A stretch of 64,000 nucleotides of DNA from contig NZ_JBEXAC010000001.1 in the NCBI RefSeq assembly GCF_040567655.1, positions 558,001 to 622,000 of the forward strand, read 5' to 3'. This DNA is from Chitinophaga sp. H8. Lineage in GTDB: Bacteria > Bacteroidota > Bacteroidia > Chitinophagales > Chitinophagaceae. The notes under the pieces were generated by a model, which was given only the letters and a program-made list of their open reading frames with translations, was not told where the DNA came from and did not search any database. Each line of letters starts with the position of its first letter. Position 1 is the stretch's first letter. Position numbers and translations under genes: made by a program. Shown one piece after another: positions 35,883 through 44,255 of the stretch.

Positions 35883-36557
35883 TTAGTAACCATTTGTTTT
35901 AACAGGAACCACTTTCCGTTGTTTTTTTATATGCTCTCCGTATTTAAAACCTGTATACAGGCAGGCAATGTACGCCAGCACATATGCCATGTTGTGCTTG
36001 CAGATAAAGAGCATGCCGATGCATACCATCCCCGCATAGATGTATAATAAGGGGATCTTGTACTGTGTTCCCACTTTTATACGATGACGGGGGAAGAGTG
36101 TAATAGTTGCCGTCATGACACCCGCTACCGCACCAAAGGAACCTTCAAACATGCCATGATAACCAGAGAATACCGGAAATATGGTATGTGATAACAGGAA
36201 GGTGACTGCTGCCGCAACACTGCACAGCAGGTATAGCAGCAATATTCTTTTAATACCTATCCGCTGTTGTAATATATTCCCGAAGAGCCACAGCATACTC
36301 ATACTGATCAATAATTCTGCTGTATTAATATGTACGAACTGGCAGGTGAGGATACTCCATACATTGGGCGCCCATTCGTGCAGGGCGGATGACAGGATCA
36401 GCCGGTGATGCAGCCATTCGTCGATGGCATAAAACCCGGTTAAATGCAGGATAGTATAGGTCATAAACACCAGGATATTTGCCAGGATAAGCATATTGAT
36501 GCCGGTATTAAAACGAGCAGGCAAAGCCAATATAAGAGAGGTATTACGGTTTTTCAT
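35883..36557 (-). CDS. Rhomboid-like membrane protein, probably catalytically dead
   Basis: About six membrane helices fit the rhomboid fold, including TCQFVHINTAELLISMSMLWLFG (about 71-93), which parallels the family F-H-x-x-x-H-x-x-N-x-x-x-L segment. The catalytic GxSG motif is replaced by GSFGA at 139-143, with Phe at the usual Ser position. The downstream helix (AYVLAYIACLYTGF) lacks the expected His. The first-helix H-N residues are also changed. It therefore resembles inactive rhomboids, which bind membrane proteins without cutting them. It is convergent with the AraC gene and has no obvious partner. Confidence 0.65.
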   Translation of the reverse strand: MKNRNTSLILALPARFNTGINMLILANILVFMTYTILHLTGFYAIDEWLHHRLILSSALHEWAPNVWSILTCQFVHINTAELLISMSMLWLFGNILQQRIGIKRILLLYLLCSVAAAVTFLLSHTIFPVFSGYHGMFEGSFGAVAGVMTATITLFPRHRIKVGTQYKIPLLYIYAGMVCIGMLFICKHNMAYVLAYIACLYTGFKYGEHIKKQRKVVPVKTNGY

Positions 36558-36723
36558 ACAGCCACAGTTTTGAAGGTTAAAATGATTGCTTGCTGTTGAA
36601 AGTTTTACAAGGATCGGGCCAAAGGAGGACGCTGGCTTGGGTAAGTGTATGTTATTTCCAGATCAGTATGGATTTTTTAGGTAGGTGAATTGGCCACGGG
36701 AGGAGGGGAACAGCATAAAAAAA

Positions 36724-36747
36724 GGGCGCATCCGGCGCCCTATTGAT
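36724..36747 (-). terminator. Terminator of dcd
   Basis: On the minus strand a GGGCGC stem pairs with GCGCCC around a five-base loop and is followed by TTTTTTT, 21 bases after the dcd stop. Confidence 0.7.
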
Positions 36748-36767
36748 CAATATGTTTTACAACAGTA

Positions 36768-37304
36768 TCAGAATTCATTTTTCCACATCATGCTTTCTAC
36801 CGGCTTAATCGTACGGCCGTTGTATTTTGCATTTCCTTTTTTGTTGTAGAATGTTTCTACTTCTCCTTCTACCACAAAATAGATCAGCTGGCCGATGGGC
36901 ATTCCTGCATAGATGCGTACGGGTTGTGCACAGGAGATTTCCAGTGTCCAGGTATTACAGAATCCTACATCACCTTTGCCGGCGGTAGCATGGATATCTA
37001 TACCTAAGCGGCCGGTGCTGGATTTGCCTTCCAGGAACGGAACATGCGCATGTGTTTCGGTGTATTCCAGGGTAACTCCCAGGTACAAGGTGCCGGGTTG
37101 GAGTACATAACCTTCTTCAGGGATTTCAAAATGTTCGATCTGGTTATGCTTGCGGGCATCGAGTATGCGGTCCTGGTAGGTAGCCAGGTGTTTCCCTAAA
37201 TGCACATCGTAGGAATTGGTGCCCAGGTATTTCCGGTCGTAAGGTGCAATCACGATTGTACCTTTTTCAATTTCCTCCAATATCCGTTTATCTGACAGAA
37301 TCAT
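36768..37304 (-). CDS. dcd: dCTP deaminase
   Basis: The 178-aa protein matches Dcd, which deaminates dCTP to dUTP for dTTP synthesis. The signature EGKSSTGRLGIDIHATAG carries the phosphate-binding Ser and Arg, followed by GDVGFCNTWTLEIS with the catalytic Glu and RIYAGMPIGQLIYF. The start MILSDKRILEEIEKG is the usual family start. A single-function deaminase or the bifunctional dCTP deaminase/dUTPase form cannot be separated with certainty here. The gene stands alone. Confidence 0.92.
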   Translation of the reverse strand: MILSDKRILEEIEKGTIVIAPYDRKYLGTNSYDVHLGKHLATYQDRILDARKHNQIEHFEIPEEGYVLQPGTLYLGVTLEYTETHAHVPFLEGKSSTGRLGIDIHATAGKGDVGFCNTWTLEISCAQPVRIYAGMPIGQLIYFVVEGEVETFYNKKGNAKYNGRTIKPVESMMWKNEF

Positions 37305-37450
37305 GATGGGTAGTTAGTATAGTTAGTAAATGAATAATGAAACTTTAACAATTTATAATGATGTGCCGGTTACCGGCGGCTGGTAACGTTATAGCCCCAA
37401 ACCTGTATCCTGCAGCTTGCGGTGCAAAGCTATTTATTTGTCAAATCGCT

Positions 37451-37469
37451 GCCAAACTTTTAATTTGGC
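37451..37469. promoter_or_regulatory. Palindrome upstream of the phosphopantetheinyl transferase gene
   Basis: gccaaa and tttggc form a 6-bp inverted repeat with a seven-base centre, ending six bases before the ATG at 37475. A TAATTTG close to the -7 consensus overlaps it, so it could be an operator. Confidence 0.3.
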
Positions 37470-37474
37470 AAGAT

Positions 37475-38104
37475 ATGCCATTAATACGTACTATACAAGT
37501 GGATCCGGAAACGAGGCTGGGCGTGTGGAAGATTACAGAGGAAGAAGACTTTTTCCGTACCAGGGTGAATATTTCGGCAGCGATTCATCACCCTCATAAA
37601 AGGTTACAGCATTTTGCCGGCAGGTGTTTGTTGCTGGCTTTATTCCCGGACTTTCCGGTAGGAGATATCCGGATAATGGATAGCCGTAAGCCTTATCTGG
37701 GTTGTAATAGTTTTCATTTTTCCATTTCACATTGCGGGGATTATGCTGCCGCCATAGTGAGCAAAAGCACGGCGGTAGGTATTGACATAGAGGAACCCAG
37801 CAGTACGATAGAAAGGGTATCCCATAAGTTCCTGAGCCGGGAAGAGCAGGCATTTATCAGCGGGGAGCAGCCCCTGGCCCATAAAACGGTTTGCTGGAGC
37901 GCCAAAGAGGCTGTTTTCAAGTGGTATGGGCTGGGAAAGGTTGATTTTAAAGCACATATGCACCTGCATCCCTTTCCCTTTCAGCCTGCCGGCCATATAA
38001 CCTGTGATTTTATGAAGGAGGATAAGAAAGCACGGTTATATTTGCAATACATAATGGAAAACGAACTTTGTCTGACATGGACCGTTCAAACCATGGCCTT
38101 ATAA
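37475..38104 (+). CDS. 4'-phosphopantetheinyl transferase (Sfp-type)
   Basis: The 209-aa protein matches the ACPS/Sfp superfamily, which transfers phosphopantetheine from CoA to a Ser of acyl, peptidyl or aryl carrier proteins. Motifs are SISHCGDYAAAIVS (CoA contact), VGIDIEEPS (metal-binding Asp), and WSAKEAVFKWYG with the catalytic Glu-Lys. The length is that of a two-half Sfp-type enzyme rather than AcpS. Start 37475 (MPLIRTI) is chosen because the 39 residues upstream do not fit. The shikimate kinase gene follows on the same strand. Confidence 0.88.
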   Translation: MPLIRTIQVDPETRLGVWKITEEEDFFRTRVNISAAIHHPHKRLQHFAGRCLLLALFPDFPVGDIRIMDSRKPYLGCNSFHFSISHCGDYAAAIVSKSTAVGIDIEEPSSTIERVSHKFLSREEQAFISGEQPLAHKTVCWSAKEAVFKWYGLGKVDFKAHMHLHPFPFQPAGHITCDFMKEDKKARLYLQYIMENELCLTWTVQTMAL

Positions 38105-38172
38105 GCTGTGGAACCGTACTCAATAACCATGGTGCATGGGCTGTTAGTCATGGACCAATAAACTTTTATACC

Positions 38173-38676
38173 TTGAAAATCTTTTTACTGGGCTTCATGG
38201 GAGCCGGAAAATCTTACTGGGGGAAACAACTGGCCGAGCTATGGCAGTTACCTTATTATGATCTGGATGAGGTGATAGTAGAGGAAGAAGAGATGGCGAT
38301 CAGCGATATTTTTGCCACCAAGGGTGAGGATTATTTCCGGGAGCGGGAGCGGGTGGTGTTGCGCGAGCTGGCAGAGGAAGAAAAGTTCCTGATTTCCTGC
38401 GGAGGAGGAACGCCCTGTTTTCAGGAGAATATGGATTTTATGAATGCGCATGGGATTACGGTCTGGATCAATCCATCTGTGGCAGCTATGGTAGACCGGC
38501 TGCAGCGTAAAAAATATAAACGCCCGCTGATCCAGGATCTGGATGATGAGGACCTGGTAGATTTTGTAGAAAAGAAAATGGCGGAGCGGTTGCCTTTTTA
38601 TGAGCAGGCGCAGCATATCATCACCTCCGATAATATTTCATTGGATACTTTTGCCGAAAAAATAGAACATGCATAA
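38173..38676 (+). CDS. aroK: Shikimate kinase
   Basis: The 167-aa enzyme phosphorylates shikimate in aromatic amino acid synthesis. Visible motifs are the P-loop GFMGAGKS (residues 7-14), LDEVI (the substrate and Mg contact region), FRERERVVLRE, and CGGGTPC (shikimate-binding GGG). A TTG at 38173 is taken as the start because it gives the usual short family N-terminus (KIFLLGFMGAGKS). In-frame ATGs at 38068 and 38077 would add over 30 residues read from the end of the previous gene. The stop overlaps the start of the DUF423 gene by eight bases. Confidence 0.9.
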   Translation: MKIFLLGFMGAGKSYWGKQLAELWQLPYYDLDEVIVEEEEMAISDIFATKGEDYFRERERVVLRELAEEEKFLISCGGGTPCFQENMDFMNAHGITVWINPSVAAMVDRLQRKKYKRPLIQDLDDEDLVDFVEKKMAERLPFYEQAQHIITSDNISLDTFAEKIEHA

Positions 38677-39058
38677 GAACTTTCTCGTGTGGGCGGCTGT
38701 GTTAGGAGCCCTGGCTGTCATCTTTGGTGCCTTTGGCGCACATAAATTAAAAGAATTGGTACCAGCCGAAACGGTCAGCACTTTTCAGACAGGGGTTACC
38801 TACCAGTTTTACCATGTATTTGCCCTGCTGGCAGTAGGGATTTTATTTGCACATATCCCTGGTACCCAGCTGGTGTGGGCAGGCCGTTGCTTTATTATTG
38901 GTACCATCCTTTTTTCAGGATCGTTGTACCTGCTGACGATGTTGAAAATGACAGATACAGTAGGACTGCGGGGCATAGGGGCTATTACGCCTATCGGAGG
39001 AGTGTTTTTCATCGCAGGATGGGTGTGTTTGCTCCTGGCTGTATTGAAGGCTAAATAA
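38669..39058 (+). CDS. DUF423 family small membrane protein
   Basis: The 129-aa protein has four membrane helices and DUF423 (YgdD-like) signatures: LGALAVIFGAFGAHKLK in helix 1, TGVTYQFYHVFALLAVGIL in helix 2, and GAITPIGGVFFIAGWVCLLLAV at the end. The function is unknown. It overlaps the 3' end of aroK by eight bases, so translation is probably coupled, and it lies 19 bases before the hydrolase gene. Confidence 0.87.
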   Translation: MHKNFLVWAAVLGALAVIFGAFGAHKLKELVPAETVSTFQTGVTYQFYHVFALLAVGILFAHIPGTQLVWAGRCFIIGTILFSGSLYLLTMLKMTDTVGLRGIGAITPIGGVFFIAGWVCLLLAVLKAK

Positions 39059-39077
39059 AGCGGTTTTAAATATTATT

Positions 39078-40511
39078 ATGAATTTAAAGTGTTTGGGGGC
39101 ATTGTTGCTCGGGATATGCCTGTATGGCAATACGTATGCCCAGGGGAAGACTGGTTACAAAGAAACCTGGTACGGTGTTTTTAAAACCCCTGTGGGTGAA
39201 AAACAGCGGCTGGAAGTGATCCTGGAGAAAGAGAATAACAGCACCTACAAAGGGTGGCTGAAAGTAACAGATGCCGATGCGCCCCCTATTGCCCTGGAAG
39301 AAGTGGAGTACCGGGGGGATAGCCTGCGGTTCAGCATAGGAGATGGAAATACTTATGCCAGCAGGTGGGACGCCGTGAAAAAAGAATTCAACGGTCAGCT
39401 GGTCATGTTTGATGAAGCAACACCACTCACCCTTTCGCGGAAAGAGATCAGGAAAGAAGACCTTTATACACGCCCGCAGGAGCCCAGGCCTCCTTTTAGT
39501 TATCATACAGAAGAGGTTACGTTTGTAAATCCTGTAAGCGGGAATACCCTGGCGGGCACTTTTACCCGGCCGGATTATGTGACAGCCCAATACCCGGTAG
39601 TAATAATGATTACGGGGGCTGGTCCGCGCGATCGCAACAATGAGGTAGCAGGGCATAAGCCTTTCCTCGTGCTGGCCGACTACCTGACACGCAACGGGAT
39701 TGCCGTATTGCGGTATGATAGCCGGGGTGCCGGGAAATCAACCGGAGATTATGAGCATGCAGACATATTCGATTTTGCAGAGGATATACGTGCGGCTATA
39801 AAGTTTATTAAAACCCGGAAGGATGTGGATACCGCTTTTGTGGGCCTGTTAGGTCATAGCCAGGGCGCTAATGTGGCGCAAATTGTAGCAGCAGGCAACA
39901 AAGCAGTAGCATTTGTAGTATCTATGGCGGGTACTGGCATTTCGGGCCGGCAATTGATAGACCTGCAATGGGAAATAGCTGGTAAAAGTACCGGGGCTTC
40001 CGATAGTGAGGTAAAACAGAAGCAGGAACAATTTAAAGACTATTTTGATCTGCTGGCCACCGAGAAGGATATGGCAGTACTGGTACCCAAAGCGACTGCA
40101 GCCCTGCAAAAAATTTATCAGGCTTCCCCGGATTCTGTGAAAGCCAGCATATCTGAAGAAGATTTTGTGGACCAGATACTTGGTTCGAACCTGCAAAAAG
40201 CAGCGTTATCCATGATGAGGTATAAGCCGCTTCCATACCTGCAGCAGGTGAAATGCCCTTTCCTGGGCATTAACGGAACGCATGATGTACAGGTAGATGC
40301 CAATGTAAATTTGCCCGCGATAGAGCGTGCATTGATGGAAAATGGTAATATGCAGGTAACAATACGTAAGTTTGACGGACTAAATCACCTGTTTCAGCGT
40401 TGTAATACCTGTACACTGGCTGAATATGGAGACCTGGAACAAACCATCTCTCCAATGGTGCTGGAATTTATAACCCATTGGATACAACATTTACCGGCAA
40501 AGGCGGGATAA
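39078..40511 (+). CDS. Secreted alpha/beta hydrolase
   Basis: A signal peptide (LGALLLGICLYGNTYAQ) is followed by about 110 residues of beta-rich domain and then an alpha/beta hydrolase: VVIMITGAGPRDRNNEV (oxyanion strand), VLRYDSRGAGKS, GLLGHSQGANVAQIV with the nucleophile Ser in GHSQG, and FDGLNHLFQ with the catalytic His near the C-terminus. This layout is common for Bacteroidota S9/S33-like esterases and peptidases of unknown substrate. Its location should be the periplasm. It probably forms the end of a unit with the genes upstream. Confidence 0.85.
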   Translation: MNLKCLGALLLGICLYGNTYAQGKTGYKETWYGVFKTPVGEKQRLEVILEKENNSTYKGWLKVTDADAPPIALEEVEYRGDSLRFSIGDGNTYASRWDAVKKEFNGQLVMFDEATPLTLSRKEIRKEDLYTRPQEPRPPFSYHTEEVTFVNPVSGNTLAGTFTRPDYVTAQYPVVIMITGAGPRDRNNEVAGHKPFLVLADYLTRNGIAVLRYDSRGAGKSTGDYEHADIFDFAEDIRAAIKFIKTRKDVDTAFVGLLGHSQGANVAQIVAAGNKAVAFVVSMAGTGISGRQLIDLQWEIAGKSTGASDSEVKQKQEQFKDYFDLLATEKDMAVLVPKATAALQKIYQASPDSVKASISEEDFVDQILGSNLQKAALSMMRYKPLPYLQQVKCPFLGINGTHDVQVDANVNLPAIERALMENGNMQVTIRKFDGLNHLFQRCNTCTLAEYGDLEQTISPMVLEFITHWIQHLPAKAG

Positions 40512-40603
40512 TTGCACACAACCAACATTATTGTCACACACTCAAAAAGAGCACTAATGGAATAATTTAGGGTGGAATTTATGAATATGTCATTTGCCGG
40601 GGT

Positions 40604-40611
40604 TAATTTTG
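40604..40611 (+). promoter_or_regulatory. -7 promoter element of ftsK
   Basis: TAATTTTG exactly matches TAnnTTTG and ends nine bases before the ATG at 40621, so the mRNA would carry almost no leader. Confidence 0.55.
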
Positions 40612-40620
40612 AAGCGAATT

Positions 40621-43287
40621 ATGTCCAAGAATAAACTGAAAACAGAAAAACCGGAAAGCAAGAAACCTCGGAGCAAGGATAACCCCAATGTGTTAAAGCA
40701 GGATAAGGAGCCTGAGGTGCGGGTAAAAGAACTGGTAAAGGATGAACGCACCCATAAGGTAATGGGCGTGATCTTTCTTTTACTGTCATTGTACTGCTTT
40801 ATTGCTTTCACCTCTTACCTGTTTACCTGGGAAGAAGACCAGGACAAAGTGTTCCGTTATTCTTCCAGTGTATTGTTTATGGAAGATGTGAAGGTTGATA
40901 ACCTGCTGGGCCGGTTAGGCGCGTTTGTATCCCACTGGTTCTTTTTCAAAGGCTTTGGTGTGGCCTCTTACCTCTTTTGTTATTTCTTTTTTATCATAGG
41001 TGTGAACTTCATTGTAGGCAGACGCGTATTCCGCATTATGCGCAATGTGAAGTATATTTTGTTTGGCTTGCTGTTTATCAGCACAGCCATGGCATTTTTA
41101 GCAGGCAGTGGTGGCTTTGCATGGGGCGGTGCGCTGGGAGATGCGATCAACAAATGGACTACCGGTTTTGTGGGTAAGCTGGGTACGGCGTTACTGTTAC
41201 TTGTAGGCGGACTTGCCTGGTGTATCTGGAAATTTAATTTCGACTTTAAATGGCCTGAACCTAAGCCTAAACTGGTAGCGCCACCTGTACCTGTACCACC
41301 TGTTACTGCAGCTACTGCAGCAACTACAGCTGCCCCGGTTGCAGCTTCGCCGGCTATTACGGCTACCCCCCAGGATGCTGCCCGTAAAAACGGCCTCCGG
41401 CAGGATGGAGGCGGTATCGTGGTAATCCCGCCTGCCGAGGAGGAAGACTTATTACCGCTTGAATTAATAGAAAAAGAGGAAGAAGAGGAAACACCCGCCG
41501 CTCCTTCGCTGATCACCTACGTTCCACCTGTGGTACATCATACCCCACTGGTAATGTCGGAAGAAAGTGCACTATCCGAAGAAGAGGAGGAAGAAGAAAT
41601 GGAAACGGAAGCAGCAGATGGTCCGCTGCTCTATATCGAGGAAACAATCACCGATACAGCACCGGGCAAAAAGAGGCCTAAAACAGACGAAGAAGTAGCT
41701 TTTGAGATAAAGTCTACTTTCAAGGATGAGGAAGAAGAAGCCGAAGAAATAGTAGTACCCAACAGGCCCGCCGCTCCGGTGGACCCTTATGACCCCTCCC
41801 TGGATCTGAGGGATTATAAATACCCTTCCCTGGATCTGCTGGCCAACCATAGCACGGATAAAATAGTACAGGACGCTTCAGAACTGGAAAAGAATAAGAA
41901 CCAGATCCTGGATACGCTGAAAAACTATGATATTTCGATTCAGAAAATCAGCGCTACAGTAGGCCCTACCGTTACGCTGTATGAAATTGTGCCTGCTGCG
42001 GGGGTAAGGATTTCCCGGATCAAGAACCTGGAAGATGATATTGCCCTCAGTTTGTCGGCCCTGGGTATCCGTATCATTGCCCCCATTCCAGGGAAAGGAA
42101 CGATTGGTATTGAGGTGCCCAATGTTAAAAAGAGCATTGTTTCGCTTAAAAATATGCTGGCATCGGAGAAATTCCAGACCAGTACCATGGATCTGCCTAT
42201 TGCAATTGGGAAAAAGATTGATAATGAGAACTTTATAGCGGATCTGGCTAAAATGCCCCACTTGTTGATGGCAGGGGCTACCGGACAAGGTAAATCAGTG
42301 GGTATCAATACTTTATTGGTTTCCTTACTGTATAAAAAGCACCCGGCAGAGCTCAAGTTTGTACTGGTGGATCCTAAAAAGGTGGAGCTTTCCCTGTATA
42401 AACTGATCGAAAAGCATTTCCTGGCCAAATTACCGGGAGAAGAGGATGCGATTATCACAGATACCAAAAAGGTAGTGCATACACTGAATGCATTGTGTAT
42501 TGAGATGGATCTGCGCTACGATCTGCTGAAAGAAGCGGGTACCCGTAATATCAAAGAGTATAATAACAAGTTTGTACAGCGGAAGCTGAATCCGCAGAAA
42601 GGACATCGATATCTGCCATTTGTAGTACTGGTAATAGATGAGTTTGCAGATCTCATCATGACGGCCGGAAAAGAGGTGGAAATGCCGATTGCCCGTCTGG
42701 CACAGCTGGCGCGTGCGGTAGGGATACACCTGATCATTGCCACGCAGCGTCCTTCGGTAAACATTATTACCGGTACCATTAAGGCTAACTTCCCGGCACG
42801 TATTGCCTTTAAGGTGTCTTCCAAAATAGACTCCCGTACGATCCTCGATATCGGAGGGGCAGAACAGCTGATCGGGCAGGGGGATATGCTGGTGTCGTTT
42901 AACGGGGAGCTGGTGCGTTTGCAGTGTGCCTTTGTGGATACACCGGAGGTAGAAAGTGTGGCAGAGTTTATAGGCCAGCAAAGAGGCTATTCAGATGCCT
43001 TCCTGCTGCCGGAGTATGTGGATGATAAGGACCTGGAAGGTAAGGAGATCAGCCTGGCCGACAGAGATCCGCTTTTTGAAGAAGCTGCCAGGATCATTGT
43101 TCAAAATCAGCAGGGATCTACCTCTCTGTTGCAACGGCGGATGAAACTGGGGTATAACAGGGCCGGACGATTGATGGACCAGCTGGAAGCAGCCGGTATT
43201 GTAGGGCCCAATATGGGAAGTAAGGCCAGAGATGTGAATGTGAAGACAGAAATGGACCTGGAGATGATTCTTAATGATTTGTTATAA
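40621..43287 (+). CDS. ftsK: DNA translocase FtsK
   Basis: The 888-aa protein has an N-terminal membrane region with four helices (residues 45-205), a long acidic and Ala/Pro-rich linker (about 210-400), and the motor: GATGQGKSVGIN is Walker A and VLVIDEFADLIM Walker B. The C-terminal gamma winged-helix (STSLLQRRMKLGYNRAGRLMDQLEAAGIVG) recognises polar DNA sequences and activates recombination at dif. It moves chromosome ends through the division septum. Start 40621 is chosen; a TTG at 40594 is an upstream alternative. The linker holds runs of Glu (EEEEEE). Confidence 0.95.
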   Translation: MSKNKLKTEKPESKKPRSKDNPNVLKQDKEPEVRVKELVKDERTHKVMGVIFLLLSLYCFIAFTSYLFTWEEDQDKVFRYSSSVLFMEDVKVDNLLGRLGAFVSHWFFFKGFGVASYLFCYFFFIIGVNFIVGRRVFRIMRNVKYILFGLLFISTAMAFLAGSGGFAWGGALGDAINKWTTGFVGKLGTALLLLVGGLAWCIWKFNFDFKWPEPKPKLVAPPVPVPPVTAATAATTAAPVAASPAITATPQDAARKNGLRQDGGGIVVIPPAEEEDLLPLELIEKEEEEETPAAPSLITYVPPVVHHTPLVMSEESALSEEEEEEEMETEAADGPLLYIEETITDTAPGKKRPKTDEEVAFEIKSTFKDEEEEAEEIVVPNRPAAPVDPYDPSLDLRDYKYPSLDLLANHSTDKIVQDASELEKNKNQILDTLKNYDISIQKISATVGPTVTLYEIVPAAGVRISRIKNLEDDIALSLSALGIRIIAPIPGKGTIGIEVPNVKKSIVSLKNMLASEKFQTSTMDLPIAIGKKIDNENFIADLAKMPHLLMAGATGQGKSVGINTLLVSLLYKKHPAELKFVLVDPKKVELSLYKLIEKHFLAKLPGEEDAIITDTKKVVHTLNALCIEMDLRYDLLKEAGTRNIKEYNNKFVQRKLNPQKGHRYLPFVVLVIDEFADLIMTAGKEVEMPIARLAQLARAVGIHLIIATQRPSVNIITGTIKANFPARIAFKVSSKIDSRTILDIGGAEQLIGQGDMLVSFNGELVRLQCAFVDTPEVESVAEFIGQQRGYSDAFLLPEYVDDKDLEGKEISLADRDPLFEEAARIIVQNQQGSTSLLQRRMKLGYNRAGRLMDQLEAAGIVGPNMGSKARDVNVKTEMDLEMILNDLL

Positions 43288-43419
43288 TATAACGGCGCCT
43301 GCTGTTTTTGATGCAGCTTTCCCGGAAAAACACGAATTTCGCATTTCTTTAACAGACCAACTTAAACGGATCGGCATAACATTTGTCTTATGTTGATAAG
43401 AAAACCAAAAAAAACAACG

Positions 43420-44088
43420 ATGAAGAAAATTGTATTAATGGGAATATTGATTGGTGGAGTAGTATTTAACGGTACCGCACAGTCCAAAGGCTCATTGGGA
43501 CAAAATGACCCTAAAGCAAAGACAGTGCTGGACGGGGTAAGTAAAAAGTTTAAAACCCTGAAAACAGTAGTAGCTAATTTTGTTTTAAAGGTAGAAGGGG
43601 CCAATAATAGCGTAAGTGATTCTAAAAAAGGAACGGTTTATCTGAAAGGATCCAAGTATAAGGTAACAATGGAAGGGCAGGAGATGATCAGTGATAATAA
43701 GACTTCCTGGACGTATGCCAAGGATGTGAACGAAGTAACGATCAACAACGTAGACCAGAACAGCGGGGCACTTACCCCTGCCAAATTGTTTACCAATTTC
43801 TACGATAAAGACTTTTTATACCGCCTGGAAGGAGAATCTACAGAAAAAGGTAAAGTGTTGCAGAATATAGAAATGACACCAACGGATAAGTCGAAGAACA
43901 TCTTTAAAGTGTTGGTATCTGTGGATAAAAAGAATCAGAATATCTCCAAGATGAAAGTGTTTGAAAAGAATGGCAACCACTACACTTACGAGATCACTAA
44001 TTTCTCTCCTAATGCCAAGGTGGATGATGCTACCTTTACCTTTGATGCCAAGAAATACCCCGGCGTAGAAGTAGTAGACCTGAGATAA
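43420..44088 (+). CDS. LolA-like outer membrane lipoprotein carrier protein
   Basis: The 222-aa protein has a signal peptide ending NGTAQ and a LolA-type unclosed beta-barrel: DPKAKTVLDGVSKKFKTLKTVVANF is the first helix and strand, then GTVYLKGSKYKVTMEGQEMISDNKTSWTYAKDVNEVTI. The family carries lipoproteins across the periplasm. A frame upstream (43390) adds ten residues before the signal peptide and is not used. It ends at a terminator at 44111-44138. No LolB gene is near. Confidence 0.87.
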   Translation: MKKIVLMGILIGGVVFNGTAQSKGSLGQNDPKAKTVLDGVSKKFKTLKTVVANFVLKVEGANNSVSDSKKGTVYLKGSKYKVTMEGQEMISDNKTSWTYAKDVNEVTINNVDQNSGALTPAKLFTNFYDKDFLYRLEGESTEKGKVLQNIEMTPTDKSKNIFKVLVSVDKKNQNISKMKVFEKNGNHYTYEITNFSPNAKVDDATFTFDAKKYPGVEVVDLR

Positions 44089-44110
44089 TCATTTATACAA
44101 CATATTTATA

Positions 44111-44138
44111 AAACCGCCTGGAAGGGCGGTTTTTTTAT
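44111..44138 (+). terminator. Terminator of the lolA-like gene
   Basis: aaaccgcc pairs with ggcggttt around tggaag, followed by TTTTTT. Confidence 0.85.
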
Positions 44139-44221
44139 TACCAGACAAAGGGGATGATATAGGTAAAAAAAATCATTTATATCCGGCATGGATGGTAGGC
44201 AGGATTTTCCTATTTTCTTAC

Positions 44222-44229
44222 TACCTTTG
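44222..44229 (+). promoter_or_regulatory. -7 promoter element of lpdA
   Basis: TACCTTTG exactly matches TAnnTTTG, 26 bases before the ATG at 44256. Confidence 0.6.
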
Positions 44230-44255
44230 GCAAGTTTCAAATAAAAATAAACTAT

